The notes beneath the pieces are model-generated. The model did no database searches. It was not told the DNA's origin and saw only the letters and a program-made list of their open reading frames with translations. DNA of 64,000 nucleotides from Draconibacterium orientale. GTDB taxonomy: Bacteria > Bacteroidota > Bacteroidia > Bacteroidales > Prolixibacteraceae. The stretch is taken from positions 1,736,001 through 1,800,000 of the forward strand of contig NZ_CP007451.1 of NCBI RefSeq assembly GCF_000626635.1, given 5' to 3'. Below are positions 26,043 through 35,761 of the stretch, piece by piece; position 1 is the stretch's first letter; every line of letters begins with the position of its first letter. The position numbers were made by a program, and so were the translations under genes.

Positions 26043-27092
26043 ATGAAAAAGCTTTACTTTTTACCGTTCCTGTTTTTGGCAATAACAACATTTGCCCAAA
26101 AACAATTTGTAGTACAAAATGGTACTGCACAAACTTTCGACGAAATTAACGCAGCCATTGAAGCCGCTTCTGCAGGAGATACCATCTACCTGCCGGGAGG
26201 TGGTTTTTCTATTTCAGCACAGGTTGATAAAACCCTGCACTGGCGCGGAGTTGGACACTATCCTGATTCAACAAGCGCCACCGGCTTTACCCAAATTCTG
26301 GGTTCGCCAACTTTTAGCGGAAACTGCGACAACAGCACTTTTGAGGGTATCTTCTTCCAATCGAGTGTAACCTTTGGTTCTAACGACAATGAATGCACTG
26401 GAGTAATAATAAAACGCTGCCGAGTAAATAGTACCCTGACTTTAAGAACTACTACTGATGTAAGCAGTGGCTATCCGAATTTAAATGTCCAGGTTTTTGA
26501 ATCGGTTTTGGCTCATATTGATGCCAATAATGGAATGAATATTCGTTTTGAGAAGAATCTAATATTTGGCCTGATGTACGATTTTTATCAGTCTTCCTTT
26601 AATCACAACTCGTTTAATGTAAATCACAGTAGTATGGTTAGAAACTGTAAGAATTGCCAGTTTACTAATAATGTTTTCTCTTATCACGCTACTTTTGATG
26701 GTGGCACAACTAATTGTAATTTTGAGAATAATATCTTTCAACAGTCCGGCATGCCCTTCAATTCTACCACATCAACTTTTACTAGTTCAGGTAATATATA
26801 TAACACAGGATTAGGGTTATATGTAAGCATAGTTGGAAACAACTACACCTTTGATTATGCAAATGATTATAACTTAAATGATATAACCGGCACTGCCGAA
26901 GACGGAACAACCGGTGTAAGCATCAAAAACTCAGGAATCGACGGAACCGATCCGGGCGTTTACGGAACTTCGCTTCCTTATAAAGAAGGCGCTGTTCCTT
27001 ATGCGCCGCACATTCAATCGGCCAATATCGTTAACGATGCAGTTAATGGCGAACTGGGCGTACAAATTAAAGTAGTCGCACAGGAACGCTAA
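26043..27092 (+). CDS. Secreted beta-helix protein, copy 1
   Basis: 349 residues with a signal peptide (cleavage after about TTFAQ, residue 19). After FDEINAAIEAASAGDTIYLPGG, the usual opening of pectate-lyase-like folds, comes a run of short Asn/Phe-rich turns (FEGIFFQSS, IIKRCRV, CQFTNNVFSY, CNFENNIF) typical of right-handed parallel beta-helices. No T9SS sorting domain is seen. It has a close paralogue directly downstream (27202-28257) and then the giant modular protein, which together form a surface-protein locus. No catalytic residues can be named, so it may bind rather than cleave carbohydrate. Confidence 0.7.
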   Translation: MKKLYFLPFLFLAITTFAQKQFVVQNGTAQTFDEINAAIEAASAGDTIYLPGGGFSISAQVDKTLHWRGVGHYPDSTSATGFTQILGSPTFSGNCDNSTFEGIFFQSSVTFGSNDNECTGVIIKRCRVNSTLTLRTTTDVSSGYPNLNVQVFESVLAHIDANNGMNIRFEKNLIFGLMYDFYQSSFNHNSFNVNHSSMVRNCKNCQFTNNVFSYHATFDGGTTNCNFENNIFQQSGMPFNSTTSTFTSSGNIYNTGLGLYVSIVGNNYTFDYANDYNLNDITGTAEDGTTGVSIKNSGIDGTDPGVYGTSLPYKEGAVPYAPHIQSANIVNDAVNGELGVQIKVVAQER

Positions 27093-27133
27093 AACAGAAA
27101 GAAGCCCAAAGTGGAAAAAGAAGGCTGTTTTCT

Positions 27134-27170
27134 CCCCCAAGGGGGAAATGACGAAGGCAGAGGGGGCTTA
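27134..27170. repeat. CCCCCAAGGGGG-type intergenic repeat
   Basis: CTCCCCCAAGGGGGAAA followed by GAGGGGGCTT, between the two beta-helix genes. A related C/G-rich piece forms the end of the AraC gene near 24285-24305. Confidence 0.55.
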
Positions 27171-27201
27171 TTCATATGAAATAATTTAAATACAGAAAAT
27201 C

Positions 27202-28257
27202 ATGAAAAAAATAATTATACTTCCGTTCTTATTCCTTGCAACTTTAAGTTGGGGACAAGCGCAATTTGTGGTACAGAACGGAACCAAAACCGAGGTATAC
27301 AACAACATTAATACTGCTATTACAAATGCAGTGGCCGGAGATACGCTATATATTCCAGGAGGAGGCTTTACCATAACAAACACTACCATCGATAAAACCC
27401 TGCACTGGGTGGGTCATGGCCATTATCCTTCCGAAACCGGGGCAACTATGCAAACCCGAATAAATTCAGCACTCAATTTCACCGGAAATTGCGATAACAG
27501 TTCATTTGAAGGAATATTTTTCACTTCCGAAGTTTCGTTTGGCAGTGCTGACAATGAAGCCGAAAATATTCTGATGAAGCGATGCCGGGTATTAAGTAAT
27601 CTATCTTTAAGAACGGTTACAACCGGTAATCCCGACCTCAATTTTCAAATTAGCGAATGTGTTCTTTACACACTATTTGGGAACTATGGTATTAACTGTC
27701 TCATCGAAAAATCCCTAATCTTCAACCGTATCCATTATTTTGTGCAATCCCAATTTTCACACAACAGTATAAATGTTAGCTCATCAAATCGAGTTATCTA
27801 TTTGTGTACAAGTTGTATTTTTGTTGATAATGTATTTGGATATGAAGGAGGCCTGTACAATTCATTTAGTTGTGTAATAAACAACAATGTATTTGCCGGA
27901 AGTTTACCCTTTACGCCAGTAACGGATATAAATGGGAACGATGGTTTTAACAACATTTATAATGTTGGCTCCGCGAATGTTTACAGTGATGTTTCGCAGA
28001 GTGTAAATCCTTACACTTTCGCTTACGAAAACGATTACACTCTGAAGGGTGGTTCAACAGGCACAGATCAAAGCGGAGCCTCCGGTATAAGTATTTCGGG
28101 CACTGCTACCGATGGCACCAACGCCGGAATTTACGGAACTGCAACACCTTACAAAACCATCCCGTACTACCCGCACATCAACACCGCAAACATTGCCACC
28201 CAGGCCGTGAACAACGAACTGGGAATAGATATTAATGCGGAGGCACAAAGCCGCTAA
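27202..28257 (+). CDS. Secreted beta-helix protein, copy 2
   Basis: 351 residues; signal peptide ends near SWGQAQ. It shares with copy 1 the opening QFVVQNGT, the DTLYIPGGGF block, KTLHW.G.GHYP, FTGNCDNSSFEGIFF, KRCRV and the closing segment YPHI..ANI...AVN.ELG, so the two arose by tandem duplication; the middle has diverged. Same fold expected (right-handed beta-helix). It lies 30 bases upstream of the giant protein and is probably cotranscribed with it. Function unknown; a role at the cell surface is inferred from the neighbours. Confidence 0.7.
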   Translation: MKKIIILPFLFLATLSWGQAQFVVQNGTKTEVYNNINTAITNAVAGDTLYIPGGGFTITNTTIDKTLHWVGHGHYPSETGATMQTRINSALNFTGNCDNSSFEGIFFTSEVSFGSADNEAENILMKRCRVLSNLSLRTVTTGNPDLNFQISECVLYTLFGNYGINCLIEKSLIFNRIHYFVQSQFSHNSINVSSSNRVIYLCTSCIFVDNVFGYEGGLYNSFSCVINNNVFAGSLPFTPVTDINGNDGFNNIYNVGSANVYSDVSQSVNPYTFAYENDYTLKGGSTGTDQSGASGISISGTATDGTNAGIYGTATPYKTIPYYPHINTANIATQAVNNELGIDINAEAQSR

Positions 28258-28287
28258 TCGCCCGGTTTAAACTAAAAAGAAATAAAC

Positions 28288-31200
28288 ATGAGACGATTAA
28301 TATATTTACTCATTTGGCTGTTGCTGCCTGCGTGGTTGTCGGCACAAACCAATATTACACAAGTTGAGTATTGGTACGACAGCGACTACGCCACAGCCAA
28401 CCGGCAAACGGTATCGGGTTCATCTGTGAATTATACCGATTTGTTAGATGTTAGTTCCTTTGAGCCGGGTTTGCACACTGTTACCTTTCGCTTTCAGGAC
28501 GACAGAGGTGTGTGGGGCTCGGTACTCACAAAGTTCTTTACTTATTACCCTAACACATCGCCCGGTATCAACCTGGTTACTGATGTGGAATACTGGTTTG
28601 ATGGTAATTACTCCACCACAATTGAAACATCATTAACTTCGGGAGCTTCTGCCGATTGGAATACTTTGCTCGATGTAACTTCCCTGAATAACGGTTTGCA
28701 CACGGTAAGCTTCCGTTTTAAAGACAACCGTGGGATTTGGGGCTCACCGCTTATCCGTTTCTTTAAAAAAGAAGCCTCAACTGGGCTGCAACAAATTGTG
28801 GCGTTGGAATACTGGTTTAACAACGATTATGCCAACAAAAAGTCGGATAGTTTTGCTGCAACAGCTTTGCTCAATATTAACGAAATGCTCGATGTTTCCT
28901 CATTGGGAATTGGTTTTCATTTTGTGAATTTCCGGATGAAAGACAAAAGTGGAAAATGGGGGCCGGTTGCTTCATGGTTCTTCACCAAAGAAAACCACGA
29001 AACATTGCCCCAACTGCACCAAATAACAAGCCTGGAATATTGGTACGACGGCGATTATTCAAACCTTCAAACCAGCTCGGTTCCGACAACTTCTATAATG
29101 ACATTAGATACCGATTTCGATGTTTCCGGTTTAACAGACGGATTGCATTATGTTAGTACCCGTTTTCGCGACGAAGCCGGAAACTGGAGCCCTGCCTACT
29201 CAAAATTCTTTGCCAAATACCCGGATGAGAACGGAGTTGATTTGCATGAAATTACCGAACTTCAATATTGGTACAACGGCGATTATTCCACTGTTTATAC
29301 CGGCACGGCACCTTCAGCTTCTCAACTTAATTTGAATACTTTGCTGAATGCTACAGCTTTAAACGATGGGCTACACCAGGTAAGTATCCGTTTTAAAGAT
29401 GAAAGCGGAAAATGGAGCCCTGCATTCAGCCGGTTCTTTGCTAAATACCCGATTGAATCAGCAGCCAATATGCACAACCTGGTGGCCGTGGAATACTGGA
29501 TTGACGGCGATAATTCAGGCGCAGAAAGAACATCCATAACACCGGGTGCAGAATATGTGCTGAACACCCAACTCAATGTTTCGGCGCTGGCCGATGGCTT
29601 GCATCTTATAACCTATCGTTTTCAGGATGAAACCGGCGTTTGGAGCCCCGCTTATTCAGAGCTTTTCAGTAAATACAAAGATGAAGTAATTGCTACCGGA
29701 AATAAAATTACGGGCTACCGTTACTGGGCAGACAACCAGATTGGTTCAGCCATTGAAACTACCTTGGCAACACCGGTAAAATTACTGGATATAGACAAAT
29801 TAATCGATGTTTCGTCGTTGCCGGGCGGCACACACGATATTTCTTTCCAGTTCCGCGACTCAAGCGGGCAATGGAGCAGCGCTTATACCGAACCGTACAC
29901 CCAGGATTATAATCCACGCGGTACAATAACAGTCGGCACCGATCCGGCCTGTACCCAAAGCCTGGTAACATTTACAGCTGAAACCATAGACGTAGACAGC
30001 ATTTACTGGGATTTTGGAGATGCTACGGCAGTTATTGGGCATACCACTGCCGAAGAGGCTTATCATACTTACTCAAATGCAGGTGACTATTCAATTTCTG
30101 CCATACTGAAACAAAACAGTAGTGGAAATTCCAGCACCATTTATACCAGCATTACCGTAAATCAGAGCTACGGGGTTTCAGTAGTAGCGCCGAAGAATTT
30201 AATTGCGTATTATCCACTTGATGGAGATGCTGTTGACGCCGGGACTTTTGGGCACGATGGAACTGTTTTCGAAGCCCTGCCAACTTCCGACCGCAACGGG
30301 AATGCCAACCAGGCCTTTTATTTCGATGGTATAAACGATTATATCGATTTAGGCGATTGGGAGAACGGTGGTGCCATGTCTTTCACCTTCTGGGCACGGT
30401 GGGATGCGTTTAATAATTATTCACGCATTATTGACCTGGGTAACGGCTCATCGAGCAACAACATCATTGTTGCCAATTATCAAACCGGAAGCAACATTTT
30501 CTTTTCAACCTATAACAACAGTACTGAAATTAAATATTATACCCCGGCCCTTACTTTGGGGCAGTGGGATTATTTTGCAGCAACCATTGACGACCAGGGT
30601 GAAATAAAAGTGTATAAAAACGGTGCATTTATTGGCAATAAAACCAATGCAAATGTTCCCAATATTTTGACCCGAACCGCACAATACATCGGGAAAAGTA
30701 ATTTTTCAGCAGATGGTTATTTTAAAGGTGCAATCGACGAACTGAAAATTTACAACAAAGCGCTTTCTGCTGAAGAAATCCAACTTGATTACGAGGGAAC
30801 AGAGGGCAGTAATCTTCCGCCGGTTGAAGCCGAAATTTGTGCTAATGAAATACCTTATAATTTTGGCTCACAATTACTCAGCGCTAGTGGAACTTATTAC
30901 GCAAACTTCCCTGCGGTGACCGGTTGCGACAGTATCGTTCAATTAAATTTAACCATACACCCGGTGTACGCATCGTCGGACATGCCTGATCCGACGAACC
31001 TTATTGCTTATTACCCTTTTTATGGAAATGCTCTTGATGAAAGCGGAAACGGGCACAACGGCATAGCCAACGGAGCTACCCTGGTCGAAGACCGGAACGG
31101 GAATGCCAACAGCGCTTATTTGTTCGATGGCAACGATGGAATCGATGTACCACATTCAGATGGACTAAATAGGACAGGAGAACTCAGCGTTTCGTGCTGG

Positions 31201-31926
31201 ATTAAACCAACTGTACTTCAAAATGCAATGATATTTGGAAAATCCAATTACACTTCAGCAACCAATTATTTGTTGAGGGTACAGTCTGACGGCAATATTC
31301 AATGGGAATACAACGGTTTTCTAAATACCACTACCAAGCCTTTGCAAGCCAACAACTGGTATCACATTGTGGTAACTGCCGATAATCCGGGAGCACACAG
31401 AAAGGTTTATGTCAACGGGCAATTAATTGCCGAAACAACCACCTCTTCCGGGCCTTTTGGCAGTGTTACAAATCCACTTACATTTGGCTATGCAAGCCGG
31501 GGGGCAGAATATTTCCAGGGAGCTATCGACGATGTCAGGTTCTACAATAAAGAATTGACCGATGCCGAAATAACAGCCTTATTCCGGGAATCGGATTTGA
31601 TAGTAGAAAAAGAAATCTGTTCTACAGAAACGCCTTACATTTTCGGGACACAGCAATTAACAACAAGCGGTATCTACACCGAAACTTTCCAAAGCCAATA
31701 TGGTTGTGACAGTACTGTTACTATTAACCTGCTTGTTAACCCATCGTACAGCATAAGCCTGACAGATTCAAGGATTCTGTTTGCGAAAGCGAATTGCCTT
31801 ATGTCTTTGGCAGCCAATTGCTTATTTCTTCTGGCACTTATACCGAAACCTTTACTTCGGCAAGTAGTTGCGACAGCGTGGTTGCACTGGATCTTTGGAT
31901 TCATAAAAGCTACAATATCAAACTAA
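28288..31926 (+). CDS. Giant modular surface protein, N-terminal part (frameshifted gene)
   Basis: 1212 residues in this frame. Signal peptide (ends LSAQT, residue 20), then seven tandem repeats of about 75 residues, each with an EYWYDGDY-like start, a DVSSL..GLH.V.FRF.D core and a W.SPA...F end. A PKD domain follows (YWDFGD, then AYHTYSNAGDYS), then two LamG/concanavalin-like domains (IAYYPLDGDAVD..., and IAYYPFYGNALDESGNGHNG...), each followed by a short C..EIPY.FG...GCDS module. Near 31770 the sequence changes frame: the last about 50 residues are out of register, and the natural continuation is in the frame of 31794-33221, probably through loss of one A. It looks like an adhesin or glycan-binding protein secreted by T9SS. 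Confidence 0.75.
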   Translation: MRRLIYLLIWLLLPAWLSAQTNITQVEYWYDSDYATANRQTVSGSSVNYTDLLDVSSFEPGLHTVTFRFQDDRGVWGSVLTKFFTYYPNTSPGINLVTDVEYWFDGNYSTTIETSLTSGASADWNTLLDVTSLNNGLHTVSFRFKDNRGIWGSPLIRFFKKEASTGLQQIVALEYWFNNDYANKKSDSFAATALLNINEMLDVSSLGIGFHFVNFRMKDKSGKWGPVASWFFTKENHETLPQLHQITSLEYWYDGDYSNLQTSSVPTTSIMTLDTDFDVSGLTDGLHYVSTRFRDEAGNWSPAYSKFFAKYPDENGVDLHEITELQYWYNGDYSTVYTGTAPSASQLNLNTLLNATALNDGLHQVSIRFKDESGKWSPAFSRFFAKYPIESAANMHNLVAVEYWIDGDNSGAERTSITPGAEYVLNTQLNVSALADGLHLITYRFQDETGVWSPAYSELFSKYKDEVIATGNKITGYRYWADNQIGSAIETTLATPVKLLDIDKLIDVSSLPGGTHDISFQFRDSSGQWSSAYTEPYTQDYNPRGTITVGTDPACTQSLVTFTAETIDVDSIYWDFGDATAVIGHTTAEEAYHTYSNAGDYSISAILKQNSSGNSSTIYTSITVNQSYGVSVVAPKNLIAYYPLDGDAVDAGTFGHDGTVFEALPTSDRNGNANQAFYFDGINDYIDLGDWENGGAMSFTFWARWDAFNNYSRIIDLGNGSSSNNIIVANYQTGSNIFFSTYNNSTEIKYYTPALTLGQWDYFAATIDDQGEIKVYKNGAFIGNKTNANVPNILTRTAQYIGKSNFSADGYFKGAIDELKIYNKALSAEEIQLDYEGTEGSNLPPVEAEICANEIPYNFGSQLLSASGTYYANFPAVTGCDSIVQLNLTIHPVYASSDMPDPTNLIAYYPFYGNALDESGNGHNGIANGATLVEDRNGNANSAYLFDGNDGIDVPHSDGLNRTGELSVSCWIKPTVLQNAMIFGKSNYTSATNYLLRVQSDGNIQWEYNGFLNTTTKPLQANNWYHIVVTADNPGAHRKVYVNGQLIAETTTSSGPFGSVTNPLTFGYASRGAEYFQGAIDDVRFYNKELTDAEITALFRESDLIVEKEICSTETPYIFGTQQLTTSGIYTETFQSQYGCDSTVTINLLVNPSYSISLTDSRILFAKANCLMSLAANCLFLLALIPKPLLRQVVATAWLHWIFGFIKATISN

Positions 31927-33221
31927 ATGAAAGCGTTAAACAAACTGAGCTGCCCTATATTTTTGGGGATCAACCGTTATACGAAAGCGGGGACTACACC
32001 AATTCATTGTTTACTGCCTTTGGCTGCGACAGCATTATCACTCTTCATCTACTGGTTGAGGATAATATTCCTCCGGTAGTTATCTGTAATGCAATTAATG
32101 TTGAATTACTGACAGATGGCACATATACTTTAACAGAAGCTGATAAAAAAGCCATTACACAGGAGACGACTGACAATGTAAGTGCATATGAAGACCTTGA
32201 TATTCAGGTTTCAACTTCTGTTTTTTCTTGCGAGCATTTAGGAGAGAACACCGTTAAGGTTACGGTAAGTGATACTGCAGGGAATGAGGCAAGTTGCCAA
32301 ACAACAATTTCGGTGAATATTGGAATTTCTCCTCCAACAATTAACGAAATACCTGATTTAACCATAAACGAAGATGATTCGGTAAGCATTACCTTAAGCG
32401 GTATTTCGGGAGGGAATAAGTGCGAAACAAGGAAAGTAAGTATAGAAGCCACTGGTTCCAATACCAACCTAGTTGAAAAACTTTCGGTAAAATACTTTCC
32501 ATTAGATACTGTAGCAATACTTGATATTGTTTTGATACCAGATCAAAGCGGAACTGACATTATTGTTGTCGAAGTAACAGATACGCTCGGAAATATAACC
32601 ACTGAAAGTTTTACAATTACTGTAAATACTGTAAACGATCCTCCAACGCTTATTCATGCCATGGAAGACCAGTTAATGGATACGGGAGATACATTAACTG
32701 TTTCTATAAACAAGCTGGATGGAAATATTTTTAGTGACATTGACGACAACAGTTTAGCATACGCTTCATCCATGGAAAATGAAGCATTTCCTGACTGGAT
32801 AACTGAATCAGAAAACGAGGATATTTATAACCTGATCTTTACTCCTTCATCTGCTGATACAGGGTGTTTTAATATCATTGTTGAAACAAGCGACCCCGCC
32901 GGAGAAACCGTTACTGATACATTCGAAATTTGTGTTATGTCAGTAGTTGGCATTGATAAACTGGATCGTAATAAGTTTGAAATTAAATTGTATCCTAATC
33001 CAAGTAAAGGAACTGTAAACATTGATTTTACTAATCCGCCAACAGGAGAAATCGAATTACTGGTAACCGACATTTTGGGAGGTCAAATACTTTACAAAAG
33101 ATATCAGAGCAATGAACGGATAGTTTTCGATTTATCCAGGCATATTAGCGGGTCATACCTCGTAATACTAAAAATAAACGAACAACGGATCGTCAGGAAA
33201 TTGATTCTTGATAAAAAGTAA
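31794..33221 (+). CDS. Giant modular surface protein, C-terminal part with T9SS sorting domain
   Basis: The frame is open from at least 31761 and reads DSVCESELPYVFG across the junction, exactly the module expected next; the first start-type codon is a TTG at 31794. It contains two more PY.FG...CDS modules, a HYR-like Ig domain (about PPVVICNA...), a cadherin-like/dystroglycan-type region (PPTLIHAMEDQ... DWITESENEDI), and a C-terminal type A sorting domain starting KLYPNPSKGTVNI. Without the N-terminal signal peptide this piece cannot be exported, so either the gene is broken, the strain carries a frameshift, or the sequence has an error. A terminator follows at 33235. Confidence 0.65.
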   Translation: MPYVFGSQLLISSGTYTETFTSASSCDSVVALDLWIHKSYNIKLNESVKQTELPYIFGDQPLYESGDYTNSLFTAFGCDSIITLHLLVEDNIPPVVICNAINVELLTDGTYTLTEADKKAITQETTDNVSAYEDLDIQVSTSVFSCEHLGENTVKVTVSDTAGNEASCQTTISVNIGISPPTINEIPDLTINEDDSVSITLSGISGGNKCETRKVSIEATGSNTNLVEKLSVKYFPLDTVAILDIVLIPDQSGTDIIVVEVTDTLGNITTESFTITVNTVNDPPTLIHAMEDQLMDTGDTLTVSINKLDGNIFSDIDDNSLAYASSMENEAFPDWITESENEDIYNLIFTPSSADTGCFNIIVETSDPAGETVTDTFEICVMSVVGIDKLDRNKFEIKLYPNPSKGTVNIDFTNPPTGEIELLVTDILGGQILYKRYQSNERIVFDLSRHISGSYLVILKINEQRIVRKLILDKK

Positions 33222-33234
33222 AGCCGATCCATTT

Positions 33235-33267
33235 AAAGGCGGGTTTCTTCGGAGATTCGCCTTTTTG
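33235..33267 (+). terminator. Terminator after the giant protein gene
   Basis: AAAGGCG and CGCCTTT arms with a 16-base loop, followed by a T run, 14 bases after the stop codon. Confidence 0.75.
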
Positions 33268-33309
33268 CTGCCTTACAAAATTCAATTCAGTTTTTTATAC
33301 CTTTAAGCA

Positions 33310-35238
33310 ATGATACGATGCGCCAATATCCTTCTTTTTCTTTTTTTCGGCCTAAATGCTATTGCTCAGGAAAATAAACTGTTCATTTCAGACAAAATTG
33401 CATTGGAAGAAAGCCGGAGTTTTCGGCTGAAATCATCCTTTATTGAAAGCCAAAACTATTACCTCACCGACTTTGTATATCAACGTATGGTGTGGCAGGT
33501 CGATCCGGCAGTACGCTACATTTCCGGGAAAGTAAGCACCCATTTTAAAAGTAAAACAGCGTTGCTGAACACGATCGAATTTGATCTTTCCGATTCGTTA
33601 ACTGTCGACTCTGTTTTTGTTGGAGACCATAGCGCCCCCTTCACCCACCAGAATAATAAAGTTGAAATTGATTTGCCAGAACCACTTTTGCTCAATCAGC
33701 TTGATTCTGCTTCGATTTATTACCATGGAATTCCACCCAAATCAGGATTAGGCTCTTTTGAAACCAGCAGCCACGGAACCGAATTTACACCGGTTTTATG
33801 GACACTCTCCCAACCATACGGCGCCAGGGAATGGTGGCCCTGCAAACAATCGCTGGCCGATAAAATCGACTCGATTGATGTGATTGTAACCACACCGGAA
33901 AAGTATAAAACAGCAAGTAACGGCATATTGGTTTCTGAACAATTGAACAACACTACCAGAACCATGCACTGGAAACACCGTTTTGCTATTGCCACCTACC
34001 TGGTTGCTATTGCCGTTACGGATTATGAGCGCTATTCCGATTATCTGGAAACGGAAAATGGCGACTCCATTGAAATTCTGAATTACGTTTATCCTGAGGA
34101 TCTTGAAGATGCAAAAGGCAAAACTCCGGTAACTGCCGAAATTATACAACTGTACCAAAATCTGGTTGGAGATTATCCTTTTGCTGCTGAAAAATATGGC
34201 CATGCGCAATTTGGCTGGGGAGGCGGCATGGAGCATCAAACCATGAGTTTTATGGGGAATTTTGGCTACGGACTAATTGCCCACGAGCTGGCCCATCAAT
34301 GGTTTGGCAATTATATAACGCTGGGTTCGTGGCAGGATATTTGGCTGAACGAAGGTTTTGCTACCTACTTAACAGGACTGTCGTACGAAAACATCGAAAC
34401 CGACTGGTGGCCGGTGTGGAAACAAGTGTATTCCGACCAGGTGAAAGAAGAACCCGATGGCTCTGTTTATGTCAATGATACTACATCAGTTGCCCGCATT
34501 TTTAGCAGCCGTTTATCGTACGCAAAAGGCGGCTATTTGCTGCACATGCTACGTTGGGTGATTGGTGATGACGCCTTTTTTCAGGGCCTTAAAAATTATT
34601 TCACCGACCCGGCAGTTGCCAATGGTTTTGCCCGCTCGGAATATGTAATAAACCATTTTGAACAGGTAGCCAATACCAGCCTGACTGAGTTCTTTAATGA
34701 CTGGCTTTATGGTGAAGGATACCCGATTTATACTGCCAGTTTTAAACCGGGAGACGAAGAAAAAACCTTGATAACACTGAGTCAATCCACAACGCACGAA
34801 TCGGTTGACTTTTTCGAAATGCCTGTGCCAGTGCGTTTATACAATGCCGGCCGAACGGATTCGCTTGATGTAAGACTGAATCACACCAGCAATCAGCAAC
34901 AATTTTTGGTAAACAGCGGATTCCATGTTGCCGAAGCGGTAATCGATCCTGATCTTTGGCTGATTTCTGCAACGCAGGAAATCGTTGGTGTTCCGGCAGA
35001 ACTCAAAACTCAAACCATCGCAATTTTCCCTAATCCGGCTACCACTGAAATCAGTTTACGAATTCCTTCGTCGAAAGAAATCACCGGCATCCGTATTTTT
35101 GAGATGAACGGCGCGGAAGTAAAACATTTCTCCGTACAACCGGATAAAATAAATATCTCCGACCTTGCCCCAGGAATTTACCTGGTAAAAGCCGAACTGG
35201 CCGGCGGAACTTTTCAAGGCCGTTTTATCAAACACTAA
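33310..35238 (+). CDS. Secreted M1 family aminopeptidase with T9SS sorting domain
   Basis: 642 residues with a signal peptide (to about residue 20, NAIAQ). It has the M1 fold: an N-terminal beta-saddle, the substrate motif GGGMEH near residue 303 (the GxMEN equivalent), and the zinc motif HELAHQWFGN from residue 325 with the third ligand in WLNEGFATY. The usual C-terminal HEAT domain is absent or short; instead the protein ends in a T9SS type A sorting domain (IAIFPNPATTEISL, ...LAPGIYLVKAEL...). It is therefore predicted to be carried to the cell surface by the Por/Gld system encoded at 39-45 kb. It degrades peptides from the N-terminus. Confidence 0.9.
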   Translation: MIRCANILLFLFFGLNAIAQENKLFISDKIALEESRSFRLKSSFIESQNYYLTDFVYQRMVWQVDPAVRYISGKVSTHFKSKTALLNTIEFDLSDSLTVDSVFVGDHSAPFTHQNNKVEIDLPEPLLLNQLDSASIYYHGIPPKSGLGSFETSSHGTEFTPVLWTLSQPYGAREWWPCKQSLADKIDSIDVIVTTPEKYKTASNGILVSEQLNNTTRTMHWKHRFAIATYLVAIAVTDYERYSDYLETENGDSIEILNYVYPEDLEDAKGKTPVTAEIIQLYQNLVGDYPFAAEKYGHAQFGWGGGMEHQTMSFMGNFGYGLIAHELAHQWFGNYITLGSWQDIWLNEGFATYLTGLSYENIETDWWPVWKQVYSDQVKEEPDGSVYVNDTTSVARIFSSRLSYAKGGYLLHMLRWVIGDDAFFQGLKNYFTDPAVANGFARSEYVINHFEQVANTSLTEFFNDWLYGEGYPIYTASFKPGDEEKTLITLSQSTTHESVDFFEMPVPVRLYNAGRTDSLDVRLNHTSNQQQFLVNSGFHVAEAVIDPDLWLISATQEIVGVPAELKTQTIAIFPNPATTEISLRIPSSKEITGIRIFEMNGAEVKHFSVQPDKINISDLAPGIYLVKAELAGGTFQGRFIKH

Positions 35239-35240
35239 AT

Positions 35241-35645
35241 CTACCAGTTAAACTTGATGGTTTGAACCAAATCAGGGTGTAAACTTAACGGCACCGGACT
35301 AACACCGGCAACACTTTCAACCAGCTGCTTTTCTTCGTTGGTATAATTCTTTGCCGGAAAAGTAAATTCCACAACCACTTCTGCCACACGTCGCGGATCG
35401 GAAGCCATTATTTTGGTAACATCAACCTGTGTTCCTTCAATATCAATTCCGTTATCGCGGGCTTTTATTCCCATAATCGTCATTATACAACTACCCAAAG
35501 CCGTTGCCAACAGATCGGTGGGCGAGAAATACTCTCCTTTTCCACGATTGTCAGTCGGCGCATCGGTTATTACTTTATTACCTGATTGCAGGTGCTCATT
35601 TTCGGTGCGTAATTCGCCCAGGTAAATGGTTTTTATCGTAGTCAT
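35241..35645 (-). CDS. OsmC family protein lacking the second cysteine
   Basis: 134 residues of the OsmC/YhfA type (SPTDLLATALGSCIMTIMG). Peroxidase members use two cysteines, the second in a CPV motif. Here Cys53 is present in GSCIM, but the second position reads SPVPLSLHP, with Ser116 in place of Cys. Thiol-dependent peroxide reduction by the usual two-cysteine cycle is therefore not expected unless a different thiol takes over. It is convergent with the M1 peptidase gene, with only two bases between the stop codons, and divergent from the NikR-like gene. Confidence 0.82.
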   Translation of the reverse strand: MTTIKTIYLGELRTENEHLQSGNKVITDAPTDNRGKGEYFSPTDLLATALGSCIMTIMGIKARDNGIDIEGTQVDVTKIMASDPRRVAEVVVEFTFPAKNYTNEEKQLVESVAGVSPVPLSLHPDLVQTIKFNW

Positions 35646-35726
35646 ATGAAGTTATTTTGTTTCGCTTAAAGATAAAGCATTTTGAACAATCCTGATTTTA
35701 CTGCCGTTGATTCGTTCTATTTTCAT

Positions 35727-35741
35727 ACATTCGTGTTACGA
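35727..35741. promoter_or_regulatory. Palindrome upstream of the NikR-like gene
   Basis: ATTCGT-GTT-ACGAAT is a perfect inverted repeat 20 bases before the ATG at 35762. Its core GTGTTAC is the complement of GTAACAC, which occurs twice before the TonB receptor gene. Confidence 0.45.
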
Positions 35742-35761
35742 ATATTAAAATTAGTATTACC

